A stretch of 64,000 nt of DNA from Sesamum alatum (Eukaryota > Streptophyta > Magnoliopsida > Lamiales > Pedaliaceae), in the NCBI GenBank assembly GCA_034509735.1, contig JACGWO010000005.1:35990479-36054478 (forward strand), read 5' to 3'. The notes under the pieces are model-generated. The model was not told the origin of the DNA and searched no databases. It saw only the letters and a program-made list of their open reading frames with translations. Numbering within the stretch: the stretch's first letter is position 1; every line of letters starts with the position of its first letter. The position numbers and the translations under genes are program-made. Shown here piece after piece: positions 44,240-55,077 of this stretch.

Positions 44240-45168
44240 CAACATTTAGTGTTGGGGTCATGTTATTGATGAATCACATGCATGTTTGTTTCCAGATACA
44301 ATAGAGACATTGATAGTTTTTCATGATTGGATAGGATCAATTCAAAAAAAGGTATTTAAAATTAGTTGATCATTTAGTATTTTGAAACTAAATCTAGATT
44401 GACATATTATTTTTCTTCTCGTGTTTTGAATTTATAGGTGCAACTGACGTGGTCTCACATTCAATATTGAGAGAATAAAATCAGCTTCAAGTTGATAATT
44501 TCTCCAATTTCAAAGGAGCTAATTTGATTCAACTCTCGTGTACTGATGCTATTGTATACATATTTAGCTGCAATTTTGTATGACTAAATTGTAACATAAC
44601 TAGTAATGATCTTCTGAAGCCTTTGGAATGATTAGTTCAAACATACTTGATGTTGAAATTAAGCAAGTTTCTTCAATTAGGATCGTGGTCTCTTTTTATG
44701 AAGCTTGAAATGTAAGTCTAGGACCTCTTTGAGCTCTATTTCTTGTAATATACCTATTGTTGGTTCTGTTTAAGAAAGTGTATTTTGACCATACACTTTT
44801 GTGACTTTGCCAAATAATTTCTATTTCAATATTTGTACATGTGTGTATAATTGTGTATATATTAGTATTCATGTCGTTGAACAAGTAGGAGATTGGGTTT
44901 TTCTCTCTCTCTCTCTCTCCCTCTTTTTTAATGCTTAAGGAGTGAACTTTTAATGAGTAAAGGTAGAACCTTCTCATATACTTTAGAACACAATTATGCC
45001 AAAAACCGAACAAAACACAAAAAAAAAAAAAAAAGTAAATAAAATCTACCTCGATTGAATTTCGGGTCTGATATGCTAGATGAGACCCATCATCTTGGAT
45101 GGGGTCGGATCCAATAAACAATTAATGGATAATATGGGCATAAATAATTTGACCTATTGACATGCCTA
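44240..45168 (+). pseudogene. hAT1 3' part after the hAT2 insertion
   Basis: Continues the dimerisation domain exactly where 40184 broke off (GCAACATTTAGTGTTGG, encoding ATFSVG-like residues), then a non-coding tail with a CT microsatellite (44900-44922), poly-A (45021-45035) and the right terminus GACCTATTGACATGCCTA. The following TTAAATAA (45169-45176) may be half of its TSD; the left half is not found. Confidence 0.7.
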
Positions 45169-45176
45169 TTAAATAA

Positions 45177-45964
45177 CACGAATTTACTTTGTTATATTTT
45201 TTAATTTTATTTTTGGTCTGATGATTTCAATCACTCCAACCTCCTTCTAGTTAATTATTTTATGCTAATCAAAACTTAAAATTAAAAAAATTAATATTTT
45301 AATTAAATAGTAAAAAGGTATAAAATTCATTAAATTACTAGTCATATTTTCAATACTTTAGTTTCATTCTCTTCGCGAATATATTCCAAAGGGGATAGAA
45401 TTAGAAAATAAATTACAATTTTATAATTAGAAGGGACAGAATGCATAATTCCGTAATCTAAAATAGCCATTAATTAACAAAAAGCATATAAACTAAGGGG
45501 ACAAAGTAAGATTCACCTCAAAAGAAAAGCCAACCGTGATGATGCAACGCTTTGAAAGTCCTATACTATATTTGAACAAGTAAAGAAAATAGTGAGGTGG
45601 ACTTGGTTCCTGATACGGGTAGAAGGTCATGATGGGCTAACAATTAAGAATGGGCCTAAAGAAATGAATAAAGGGTGTTGGCCAACGGGCTGTCTGGAGA
45701 TAATGGGCTTCGAGGCCCAATTCGTAAGAAATTCATAAATTAGTTTAGTATAAGACAAAGTTTGTTAGCTACGATGTGGATGGTGACATTTGTCACAAAA
45801 TCCTTTATTTGCATGTATTTAAATTCAGAGAACAATTTCAAGAAAAATCTTCTAGTTTCTTCCTTCAATTTCTGGAGCGATCTCCCTGCTCGAATTGGGA
45901 AACCCTTTTTATAATCTATGATCGTATCAGTTCCAATCCAAAATTTGAATTCTAATAGGGTTAT
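45177..45964. other. Intergenic, nothing recognised
   Basis: AT-rich, no gene or element ends that I can support. Confidence 0.35.
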
Positions 45965-47113
45965 AGGGCAAAATGTTTCTTTTTTTTTTTTTTTTTTTTG
46001 TCCTGTAAGATTAGGACATTATTTGTTTGGATTAATTATACCGACCTCCCCTACTATTATGGGAATTTACAAATTCTCCACTCTTACTATGAAAATTACA
46101 TAAACTTCCCTTACAAATATATCCACCTTACAAATTGCCCCTTCCGTTAGTCAACTTAATGGATTTCGTTGATGTCATAAAAGAATTGGTCTAAACTTCC
46201 TATAATACCCTCAACCTGAATGACTCTATTTTCTATGACTTAAATACCCTTAAAAGATAATTTGTTATTTTTAAAGTTAATAAGAGTGTATACTCGTAAC
46301 TTTTAGTATATTGTTTTATAACATTTTTTTAATCAAATATTGTGTATGTATAGGTTGTGACATTAATTTCTATTCCTAACAATCATCAAAGCTTGCAAAT
46401 TTTATTGAAATTATATTATTTTATAGCAAGTAATAAAATAGAGTTTATATTACTCAAATATTACAAATATTGAGGCAAATTCCATTATTTTAGCCAATTT
46501 TACTATGCCGAATTAAAATTTAAACAAGTCAATTTTAGTGTTTTAATTCTTAAAGTTCTATACGTTACAATTCCTAGAAAAATAAAGACATAAGTATATT
46601 TTTAAATTATGCGAATAAAATTTTTTTTCCTTCTTTTTATTTCAAATAAAGAAATAAGAAAATACTTCTATTATTAATTTTATTGAATTATTTTTAGTTT
46701 TATAAATGAGGGCAAAATGGTCATTTAAGCACCTATTATTAAATTTGACTAATACATGTTAGCTAGAGAGGGCAATTTGTAATTTTCATAGTAAGAGGGG
46801 GGAATTTGTATATTCTCATAGTAGCAGGGGAGGTGAGTGTAATTAATCCTATTTGTTTTGGTACCACAACTTAGAAAGGTGGCTCTTTTAGTCTCATAAC
46901 ACACGTTTTTCAGTTTTTCTGGTCTCAAAATGTCACGTTTTTTCAATTTTTTTGATCTCAAATGTTATGTCCCATATACAAAACACATGACATTTTGGGA
47001 ACAAAAAAACTGAAAAACGTGTTTTATGGGACTAAAAGAGCCACCTACCTAAGTTGTGGTACCAAAACAAATAATATTCTAATCTTACGGGACCAAAAAA
47101 ATTATTTTGTCCT
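45965..47113. mobile_element. Foldback element FB4, copy 3, with 8-bp TSD, split by a Mutator-like MITE
   Basis: Ends AGGGCAAAATG and TTTTGTCCT, flanked by identical AGGGTTAT at 45957-45964 and 47114-47121. Without the nested element (46029-46849 plus one 9-bp repeat) it would be about 319 bp. The right arm TTGTGGTACCAAAACAAATA mirrors TTTGTTTTGGTACCACAA on the left. A poly-T run sits near 45980-45999. Confidence 0.85.
46029..46849. mobile_element. Mutator-like MITE with 9-bp TSD, nested in FB4
   Basis: Inverted ends GGATTAATTATACC and complement GGATTAATTACACT continue for about 75 bases (CTCTTACTATGAAAATTACA shared by both). TSD TATTTGTTT lies at 46020-46028 and 46850-46858. A 9-bp duplication with long inverted repeats suggests Mutator superfamily. 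821 bp, non-coding. Confidence 0.85.
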
Positions 47114-47121
47114 AGGGTTAT

Positions 47122-47520
47122 ATATATATATAACATGTGTAAGACATTAAATAGGTCATAATCACAAAAAAATTAAATACTCTCATATTTCTACATTATG
47201 TTTACCAAATTTAAATCATGTTAGGAGAAGATAATAAACGAATATTAATAAGAAAAGGCAACAATATGGATGTAATACTTTACGCTACTAGAAAGGCCTA
47301 TGCCACATTTGACCAATTAAAGTTAATTGTGCATGATTCCTACGAGCATTTACCATCTTCCATTGGCATCTTAAGCATAAATTTGCTTTGCTTTTCTTCA
47401 TTATTGATTTGGTAGTTATCTTAACAGAAGATTCAGAATATTATCTAATATTCGACAAATCTGATGATGACGCATATGATCAGCTGGTATGTTTATGTGG
47501 GTGTAATTAATGTTCCAAGT
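47122..47520. other. Intergenic, nothing recognised
   Basis: Contains a 65-codon open stretch (47218-47415) that resembles no family I know. Otherwise AT-rich with a short TA repeat. Confidence 0.35.
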
Positions 47521-47529
47521 ATATTATTT

Positions 47530-48522
47530 GGGATAATTATACCGTTCTTTCTTAAGATTTGGTGTAATTACATATGGATTCCCTATATATGATTTATAAA
47601 ATTACATTTAGTACTCCTGAGATTTGCTTCCGTTTAACAAATAGGTCTTTCGTTAGTAAAAATTCACCGAATTTATTGATATTAACAAAAAAAAAAAAAA
47701 AAGCTAGATTAAAATTGATATTTACCTCAATTGACTTATTATAGGTCAAATAAATATTCTTTTGACTAAACTGGCCTTATATAGGGGACGATAAACCACC
47801 CCATATGCATTAACGTGTAAAGATGTATAAGAGCAGTTAGATCATAAAATGATTTGTTTGATCTGCAATAAGTGAATAATAAGTCTAATTGGATTAAATG
47901 TATTTTTGATCCCGTAACTTAGGTCATTTGGTAATTTGGTCCTTTAATTTAGGGTAGCATTTTTGTCCTGCATCTTTTTAATTTTCTCAATTTTAGTCCT
48001 TTTGTTCGCCAGAGTTCACCTCCACCAGTGAGAAGGGTGAACTCGGGCGAAAAAAGGACCAAAATTGCAAAAATTAAAAAGATGTAGGACCAATATGATA
48101 TACTAAAAAGTTAAAGGACAAAAATACTGGCGAAAATGGGCCAATAGGAACAAAAAGCCCCAATTTTAAAATTTCACGTGAAGGCACATACATTTTTCCG
48201 ACAACAAAGGTGAACTTCGGCAAAGTAGGACTAAAATCACAAAAATTTAAAAGATATAGGACCAAAATGTTACCTTAAAAAGTTAAAGAATCAAAGTGCC
48301 AAATGACCTAAATTATGGGACCAAAAATGCATTTAAGCTAAATCAATCGGGGGTAGATATGAATTTTTATCAATTGTTTTTTATTAATATCCGTAAATTC
48401 GGTGAGTTTTGACTTATTCCTTAAACGGAAGCAAACATCAAGAGTATTAAATGTTACTTTTCAAACTATAAGGGGTTCAGTGTAATTACACCAAAATTTA
48501 GGGAAGACAGTGTAATTATGTC
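47530..48522. mobile_element. Mutator-like MITE with 9-bp TSD, carrying nested FB3
   Basis: Flanked by identical ATATTATTT (47521-47529 and 48523-48531). Ends GGGATAATTATACC and TGTAATTATGTC; inner arms share TTTACTAACGAAAGACC-like and CGTTTAACAAATAGG-like words. An FB3 element (47891-48339) inserted in its middle. Non-coding. Confidence 0.75.
47891..48339. mobile_element. Foldback element, family FB3, copy 3 (nested)
   Basis: Starts GGATTAAATGTATTTTTG and ends CAAAAATGCATTTAAGC, with GGAGGTGAACTC-type words around the centre. Sits within the Mutator-like MITE above. Confidence 0.7.
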
Positions 48523-48898
48523 ATATTATTTTCACAAACTTTTGGAAAGCCCATTATGCAATTAATGCCATATATATATATATATATATAATTAAGATGG
48601 GATTTACGGATATTCTTTCAACCTTTATTCTTGCAATTTGAGTCTTGGAGAACTGATCATAGTGTCTGTTTTTGAGATTGTTCTGGGCTAGGATATATGC
48701 TTTAATAGGACTGAGGGTCTTGTAGCCGGGTCAAATCACACCTGTTCCTCCCGACAACCCGAAATCCTGGACCTTGAGGATTGAACATGTAGGAGCTCAT
48801 TAGTTACTTTACCCTTGGCCAAAACCTATAAATATTGCTTCATAATTAGGAACACGCGTGTATGATTTTATCAGTGACCTATAATAAATAGTCTATAT

Positions 48899-49357
48899 TT
48901 GGGGAAATAATATATTTGTTCTCCTTCATTATAGGATTGATATTTTTTAGCCAACAACTTACAAAAATTCACACTTTTGGTTCTCATCCACTTTTTCGTT
49001 TGTTTTTTAACGGCGCCAGCCACATGTTAGTACATGGGCGTTAAATACTTTTGACTGGAGAAAAAATTGATACGTTTCCAACTTAGCAATACTTTGGTGG
49101 GGAGGTGGAATATAACTATTTTGAGAAAAAAAAATAAAATTTGAAGGAAATTAGGGCAAGAAAATAAGATTTCTCTCTTCTCTAACAAAAATGGAATTAT
49201 CCCTCCATCCAAAAATACTTTAAGAAAAATGAAAAAGTGGATGAGAACCAACAATGCGATTTTTTGTAAGTTACATGACCAAAAGTGATAATCCCCTAAT
49301 GAATGGTATCAAAAGTGAAAAGGACCTAACTTATGGGATCAAAAATATTATTTTCCT
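48899..49357. mobile_element. Foldback element with 8-bp TSD (GTCTATAT)
   Basis: Identical GTCTATAT lies at 48891-48898 and 49358-49365. Ends TTGGGGAAATAATA and TATTATTTTCCT. Arms include GGTTCTCATCCACTTTTTC facing GAAAAAGTGGATGAGAACC. A partial relative lies at 2035-2115. Confidence 0.8.
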
Positions 49358-49407
49358 GTCTATATAATTTATCTCACTTTAGACTCGTCGCTAACTTAAT
49401 TTTGGAA

Positions 49408-49568
49408 AATTCTCACCTAGATAGAGTTTGGTCAGACCTGAACCAATTATACTGTAAATGTAATGCATTTGTCGTGTAACTAATATACAATTAAAAAAAT
49501 ATAACCAATCACATGTCAGTTGTACCACATCTGGTTGATTTGATGCAATTCTGATTTGGGTAAATTGT
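49408..49568. mobile_element. Short foldback MITE (GTTTGGTCGAA family), copy 3
   Basis: Left arm AGAGTTTGGTCAGACC, centre AACCAATCACATGTC, right arm degenerate. Family resemblance only; ends approximate. Confidence 0.5.
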
Positions 49569-49721
49569 TTTTATTAATTTTGGAGTGTTTTTACTAGGAC
49601 AACCTTGGCACCGTTGGTGTGTGTAGGATTATTCCTTACAACCATCAAAGACTGAGGGACAACCCCCCATATGTGTCCTAGCATATATCTTTGAGTAAAT
49701 GTTGTACCAAGAAATACATAT

Positions 49722-49980
49722 GACGATTTCAATCATGTTTAGTTCAGTTAGCGAAGTTGAGGCCCCATAATTTTAGAGGTCTTGGGTTCAAACTTCTTGC
49801 GTAGGATGATGTTGTTACTACTGTATAGTAGGTAAATTTGTAATTATAATAGTTAGGTGTTATTTATGTGATATTGTTGATTTGATTGTTGTAATTATCT
49901 CTATTCGATATTGATATTTGACATGCCTGTTTGTAATCTCTTTACTTTAATTAATAAAAATTAATCGCTCCCAATAAAAA
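49722..49980 (+). mobile_element. tRNA-derived SINE, copy 3, with 10-bp TSD
   Basis: Degenerate A box (TAGTTCAGTTAGCG), B box variant (GGGTTCAAACTTC), the shared body (TACTACTGTATAGTAGG) and an AATTAATAAAAATTAATCGC 3' end with A tail. AAATACATAT flanks it at 49712-49721 and 49981-49990. Confidence 0.8.
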
Positions 49981-50225
49981 AAATACATATACTGATATAC
50001 ATAAGTATAGTTTCTCCATTTAAACTGCTTGAATTTGTTATTTTATGCTCAAACTTTCATTCTTATCTTCACCATTGAATGTTAATAGTTTACTACTACT
50101 TAATTTATGGACAAACTCTTAATTCTTTCTCCAAATTATTAAGGAAACGAACTGGGTTGGCCATTGAGATCTTAATTACCATTTGTTGCAAAATACAATT
50201 GTCTTTGTCGTCCGGACATAGACAG

Positions 50226-50405
50226 AAAATTCTAACTCAAATCGGATTTGATCATACCTGAACTAATTATAATATAGTAAGTGATATACTTGTCGTGTGA
50301 TGGGTGTACAGTTCAGGAAAAGTAACCAATTACATAGCAATTGTATCACACTTATTGTGTGATTGATTTGATTCGGTCAAACCTATTTTGGTAAAACATT
50401 TTCGA
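50226..50405. mobile_element. Short foldback MITE (GTTTGGTCGAA family), copy 4
   Basis: GAAAATTCTAACTC at the left is mirrored by AAACATTTTC at the right. The centre shares AGTAACCAATTACAT and TATTGTGTGATTGATTTG with the other copies. Confidence 0.55.
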
Positions 50406-50551
50406 GATAGACGTGATTCTATTACAACCAAATGCTAATTATATGACCAAATTTTAAAATTCCTCATATTATTTAAAATAAATAATATTACCCCATCTAA
50501 TTTATATTTACCTTAATTAGTTTTTTATTTTCCTTTTTCAAAATTTGTATA

Positions 50552-50846
50552 CACTAGAAACAATATTATATTTCGCTACCGTTAATTACTAATGTACAAA
50601 AAATAATCGTGGCGAATACAAATTAATCATGGCTTTGCAATGGCCATTAACAGTTGTTTTTGCAAGTGTGGCCAAAACATTAGCTATGGCCCAAGCCATG
50701 ACAAATGCTTTGGCTATGGTTAAAAACCATGCCAAATATTGATTAATCGTAGCAAAAATTTAAATTTTTGCATTGGTTTTATTTACGCATGGTTAATAGT
50801 ATTAATTTACCACGATTTATGACCCCTAATCATTCATAATGTAGTG
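50552..50846. mobile_element. CACTA-type MITE, family 1
   Basis: Begins CACTAGAAACAATATT and ends CATAATGTAGTG. The inside shows GCAAGTGTGGCCAAAACATT and CATGGTTAATAG, shared with 26670 and 54757. Confidence 0.65.
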
Positions 50847-51190
50847 AAAAGTCTTTTTTTATTTTTACTGATATACATATATATTCTTTCAACAATATCA
50901 TTATCTATTACATGTCATATTTGATTGAAAGGTAACAAAATTAATTCTCATTATACTTGTACCAATATTCTTATAAATTAATTACCTTTTACATATATGT
51001 ATACATGTATTTTTAATTTTGTATATAAAATTTATAGAATACCCATATTGTATCTTAATTTTTTTATAAATAATTACATGTCGTCATATCCCTGTCGTAT
51101 CTATATCACCATATTTGTGTTCGTGCATCACAGCTTAAACCCTTAGTATTTCCAGCATAAGGAAAGAGAAATTAGTCCGTAATGTATATA

Positions 51191-51484
51191 TCTATACTAT
51201 TATATAAAGAAAATCCCTTCCACACTTACTAACGACGGTTACTTACACCTCTGCACCATTTTTTGTGAGGTCAAAAATGCCCTTCAACCGATAATATAAC
51301 CAACTTATTTAACTTTCAAAGTTTCACCAATTGATAAATTAGTTTTTTTATCTTTATTTTCTTTTTTTAATGTGATGTAATGATTTATATTTTGCTCTTA
51401 TTTATAATAATAATAATAATATATTTAAAGTGTAAAAGAATATTTATTATATTGCACGCAGGGATGGCGTGCCACATCAGCTAG
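51191..51484 (+). mobile_element. Short non-autonomous Helitron
   Basis: Starts TCTATACTATTATATAAAG after an A. Ends with a GCACGC/GCGTGC hairpin (51454-51472), then CACATCAGCTAG, followed by T. These are canonical Helitron 5' and 3' signals at an A/T site. About 294 bp, no coding. A sister copy lies at 62793-63047. Confidence 0.85.
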
Positions 51485-51769
51485 TAGTACACAAAGAAAA
51501 CGCAATCTACCTGATCAGTTCGACCTGAAATTAACCTTAATCCATCAACACAGGAACAACCTAGTTCTTTTCAATCACAGATAAACCACCAAAAAGGAAA
51601 GTGAAATATCATACATAAACTGGAAAAGAGCACAAGAATATGATCAAGAACTCCATACATATATGCAATGTCAAAAACATCAATTTAATTTTCTCCTTGA
51701 TCCTGCAGTTGTCTCTCTTTCCCTCAAAAGCTTCCAGAGAAAGAACACAATGATCATATCACTGGCATT
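51485..51769. other. Intergenic, apparently non-repetitive
   Basis: No gene or element is recognised; base composition is less AT-rich than its surroundings. Confidence 0.35.
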
Positions 51770-52113
51770 AGGGAAAAATATTTTTTTAGTACCATAAAAT
51801 TAGGTTATTATTATTATTTTTTTGGTACCACAACTTAGGTAGGTGATGATTTCAGTCCCATAAAATACGAATTCAGGTACTTTTAGTCCAAAAAATCATG
51901 TGCTTTGCACATGTCTGTTAACAACCGTTAACTTGAGACTAAAAATACCTAAAATTGTGGGACCAAAGATACCTATAATCATGTTTTATGGGACTAAAAA
52001 TACATAAAATCAAAAATACCATAAATCGTGTTTTATAGGATTGAAACTGTCACCTGCCTAAATTGCGGTATAAAAAAAATTTAATCTTATGGGACTAAAA
52101 AAGCATTTAGCCC
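51770..52113. mobile_element. Foldback element, family FB4, copy 4
   Basis: AGGGAAAAATATTTTTTTAG at the left is mirrored by CTAAAAAAGCATTTAGCCC. Inside are TTTTGGTACCACAACTTAGG and a central AAAATCATGTGCTTTGC. Flanks CTGGCATT (51762-51769) and CCGTCATT (52114-52121) match at 6 of 8 bases and may be a decayed TSD. Confidence 0.7.
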
Positions 52114-52818
52114 CCGTCATTAATTCTATGGCAGGACAGTATGATCAATCAAATTGGCATGGCTTCTTCATCCCCAAAATTACTATTGGATCAAATTTTA
52201 TCAACTAAAATTCAGAGTTTATTTCATTATTCAAGTGAATGTGAATGCTCTTTTTTAATAATTAGAAGGGTTAGAGTGCTATGCGTTAAACCATTCCTTC
52301 CTAAGTTAAGAAAAGAAGCTAACGATCTAAAAATCCAATGCAAAGGAGTATACCGATCATAAGAATTAACAGGCTCGATAAATTGAGAGTTCTTTCAAAG
52401 CCTTTTCGACCAAAATAAGGACCGGGCAATGATGTCCAATAGCTAATAATATGTTTCGACTAAGTATTAATATATGTATTTCCATTGACGGAATATATCT
52501 ATACTCTTTTATAATTGCAGAATATATCTTTGATATCTTTAGTATGTATACTATTTTCTTTTTTATTTCTCATGACCTAATTTCACCAACTATATATCAT
52601 TTTTCTCTCTCTTTTCTAAATTGTTTTACCTCTTTTTTTCTCTTTGCAATATTTATTCTGGTTTATCCGAAATAAAATATACTTCTGCAAAATAAATTTC
52701 TAAACATAAATAAGAAGTACTTTTCTTTAAAAGTTAAGATCAATCTATTTTTTTTTATAATTTTACTAATTTAAAATAGCTATTTAGGCGTGTCACACAC
52801 CCTGATTGCCAATATATA
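52114..52818. other. Unassigned, apparently single-copy stretch
   Basis: 52141-52362 is open for 73 codons and 52390-52450 also looks unique, but I recognise no protein or organelle gene. 52540-52680 is pyrimidine-rich. Confidence 0.3.
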
Positions 52819-53258
52819 GGAAAAAATGCAAGTTTGGCCCACTAACATAGGGGTGTGGTGGCATTTTTGATCCAGGGATATTCCAAAATAGCATTTCAGG
52901 ACAAACTTATAAAAATTTGCAATTGGCGTCCAAAGTGCTCTAATTTTGCAGGAATATGTCATGCCCAATGCACGTGACCCCCGAAAATTGGGGATTTTTT
53001 ACGTCTCTGGCCAAATTCGTCTACATGGCCTGTTAAATACGATGGATGCTGATGTGTCAAGTTTGACCGAAGATGTAAAAAACTCTCAATTTTGGGGGGT
53101 CACGTGCATTGTGCGTGATGGATTTCAGCGAAATTAGGGACTTTGGACGTCAATTGCAAATTTTCTATAAATTAGTGTCTTGAAGTGCTGTTTGGGAATA
53201 AGCTTGGATCAAAAGTGCCACCACCCCTATGTTAGTAGACTAATATTGCATTTTTCCC
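52819..53258. mobile_element. Foldback element downstream of the second ERF gene
   Basis: A 440-bp inverted repeat: AAAAAATGCAAGTTTGGCCC faces GTAGACTAATATTGCATTTT, and AATGCACGTGACCCCC faces GGGGGGTCACGTGCATT. TSD not found. The long arms would form a strong hairpin if transcribed. Confidence 0.75.
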
Positions 53259-53415
53259 ATATGATGACACGATTAATCGATTAGACGACTATAGTTAATC
53301 ATATGATGACATGATCGATCATCCTTTTGTTAGTCTAGAAAGCTGAAAATCCAAGACTTAATTAGTTAGCAGAACCAAACATAAGAAGAAAAACCATATT
53401 TTATCCAAAACCCAG

Positions 53416-53452
<37 letters not shown>
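53416..53452. repeat. 37-base A homopolymer
   Basis: Uninterrupted A run between the foldback element and the ERF stop codon, 75 bases from the stop. Might be the tail of a lost retroposon or a slippage-grown tract. Length is unreliable in assemblies. Confidence 0.7.
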
Positions 53453-53453
<1 letters not shown>

Positions 53454-53526
53454 ACAGATTCAAGCTGAAAACCTAAGAACAAAAGCCTTACAAATCAAGA
53501 TTCAGCTCTGCTCAATCTTCCCATGA

Positions 53527-53973
53527 TCATTTCTTTGACGAATCAAGCATCTCGTCCAACAGACTGTTGTCCAAACACACCAGCTCAATCTTGTCCTGCC
53601 CACCCCCCGAAGAATTGAACTGGTACCCACTCGAAGAAGAAGACGACGATGACGACGACGACGACAGCGACGAAAATGTGGGGTTATATGGAGGAATAGC
53701 AAGCTGAGAATAGTACTCATTCGGAAAATTCAAAATTGCAAGATGACCCCTCAACTTAAACGCCGCCCTATCATAGGCCCTGGCGGCCTCCTCCGCCGTG
53801 TCGAACGTCCCCAGCCACAGCCTCGCTCCCGACCGAGTCGGGTCGCGTATCTCCGCCGCGAACTTCCCCCAGGGCCGCTGCCTGACGCCACGGTATCGCA
53901 CTTTCTCCTTCTTCTCCTCCCTTTCTTGCATGGCTTTGCCTCTTGAACTTGCACTTGATGAACTTCCCTCCAT
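53527..53973 (-). CDS. AP2/ERF transcription factor, group IX, EDLL motif, poly-serine linker
   Basis: 148 residues, intronless. A basic, Lys/Glu-rich stretch precedes the AP2 domain (residues 26-84: [50 protein letters not shown]). Ala and Asp in AAEIRD indicate ERF-type GCC-box recognition. A 12-serine run (about 104-115), encoded by a TCG/TCT-type trinucleotide repeat near 53633-53671, joins it to an EDLL-like activation segment (residues 128-144: [16 protein letters not shown]). Closest in layout to the Arabidopsis ERF095-098 clade. Paralogous to 13968-14348 but distinct in linker and C-terminus. The ATG at 53973 is preceded by a TATA box 55-60 bases upstream. Likely a nuclear transcriptional activator of stress or hormone responses. 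Confidence 0.93.
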   Translation of the reverse strand: MEGSSSSASSRGKAMQEREEKKEKVRYRGVRQRPWGKFAAEIRDPTRSGARLWLGTFDTAEEAARAYDRAAFKLRGHLAILNFPNEYYSQLAIPPYNPTFSSLSSSSSSSSSSSSGYQFNSSGGGQDKIELVCLDNSLLDEMLDSSKK

Positions 53974-54023
53974 TTTATGTAAAAGAATTGTGATTGGCGG
54001 TTAGGCTTTCATGTGATAAAGGG

Positions 54024-54033
54024 TATATATATA
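54024..54033 (-). promoter_or_regulatory. Likely TATA box of the second ERF gene
   Basis: TATATATATA (read as CCTATATATATACCC on the minus strand) lies about 51-60 bases before the start codon, predicting a short leader. Farther upstream (higher coordinates) a C8 run and a (CT)17 microsatellite occupy 54394-54434. Confidence 0.6.
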
Positions 54034-54393
54034 GGGTTTCTTATGACGGTTGGGGGTAGTTGGGCTAAAAATATAATATAAGTAAAATAATGGGGGTGCA
54101 ATGTGAATTTCGGAGGAGTTTCGTGAGAGGATGTAAGAGAATTGGATTGTTCGACCAAATCGAACGTGATATTCAGAGGGGCCATGGAAACTATTGTCTT
54201 CGCTAAGCAATGAGTCCGTACAGTGTGTGAAAGTGTGGAAGAAGAATATATAGAACCATTTTTTCCTCCCAAGAATCACCTCATGATTCTAATTCCATGT
54301 CTTCAAATTTGATTGATCAGTCATTAATTAGTAACTTTCTTGATTTCTTGTTTCTTTTTAGTTATTTTTCCTCAAGTTGTGTCTGTATTTATT

Positions 54394-54436
<43 letters not shown>

Positions 54437-54756
54437 AAATTAAAAATATTTTAAATGAATTGATTGTGTTTTTGACAAGAAATCCTTTCTAATTTGGTGC
54501 TATAAGTGATTTTATTGCTATATATGGTAAAAAAGATATTTAATTAATTAATTCTATTTTTTTATATAAATAGTAAATGCATGATTACTTCAGTCTTTTA
54601 ATAAATTGAGTAACACATCAATTCGATCAATATAATAAAAAATTATTAAATAAATTATAATAAACTCATATAATAAATGGTGTTAATATATGTTTTCTTC
54701 AAATAACGAATAAAATATTATAATCAAGTCCTAATCTAAAGACAATATATGGAGGT
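54034..54756. other. Upstream region of the second ERF gene, CT microsatellite
   Basis: No further gene. The CT microsatellite (GA repeats on the gene's strand) about 430 bases before the ATG is similar in type to GAGA-like promoter repeats. The remaining part is AT-rich. Confidence 0.45.
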
Positions 54757-55077
54757 CACTACAAGAAATATAATATTTAATTATGACTAATTGTAATGGT
54801 TAATACTAAATACTCTTAGCAAGCAGTTATTAATCGCGGTCACGCAACGATTTTCGGTCGTGGTTTTTACGACGGTGGCTAAAACATTTGTCATGACTAA
54901 ATTAAAGTCAGGGAAAATATTTTTACCACGACTCTTAGTTGTGGCAAATACGTTTTTCATGGTTGAAAATCGATTTTTGCATCAATTTTTATTTAACCAT
55001 AATTAATAATAATTAAGTACCACAATTTTCAGTTATGATCATTAAAAATATAGTCAATCGTAAATTTTTTTCTAGTG
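54757..55077. mobile_element. CACTA-type MITE, family 1, best-preserved copy
   Basis: Begins CACTACAAGAAATATAAT and ends AAATTTTTTTCTAGTG. Paired internal words GGTCGTGGTTTTTACGAC and GTGGCTAAAACATTTGTC. The 3-bp flanks do not match. Confidence 0.7.

Larger units (their letters stand above)
34738..45168 (+). mobile_element. hAT1: old hAT element split by a gypsy element, a duplication and hAT2
   Basis: Fragments of one hAT element lie at 34738-34830, 35756-36250 (duplicated at 39690-40184) and 44240-45168. Together they cover the C-terminal half of a transposase related to that of hAT2. The right terminus GACCTATTGACATGCCTA (45151-45168) resembles the hAT2 end. The left terminus is missing: the region before 34738 holds only GGGTCCGGGTAC-type repeats. 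Everything between the fragments arrived later. Confidence 0.7.

Noticed and set aside
44696..45121. 141-codon minus-strand frame
   Set aside because: Crosses a CT microsatellite and a poly-A tract in the hAT1 3' region; composition is simple-sequence.
47218..47415. 65-codon open frame as a small gene or exon
   Set aside because: No family resemblance, no promoter motif, and it lies between two MITEs; length is within chance for AT-rich DNA.
52141..52450. Possible organelle-derived insertion
   Set aside because: The composition looked unlike the surroundings, but I could not match it to any chloroplast or mitochondrial gene; left unassigned.
52819..53258. MicroRNA precursor from the long hairpin
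   Set aside because: Foldback arms are over 150 bases and nearly continuous, typical of a MITE; no known mature microRNA sequence seen.
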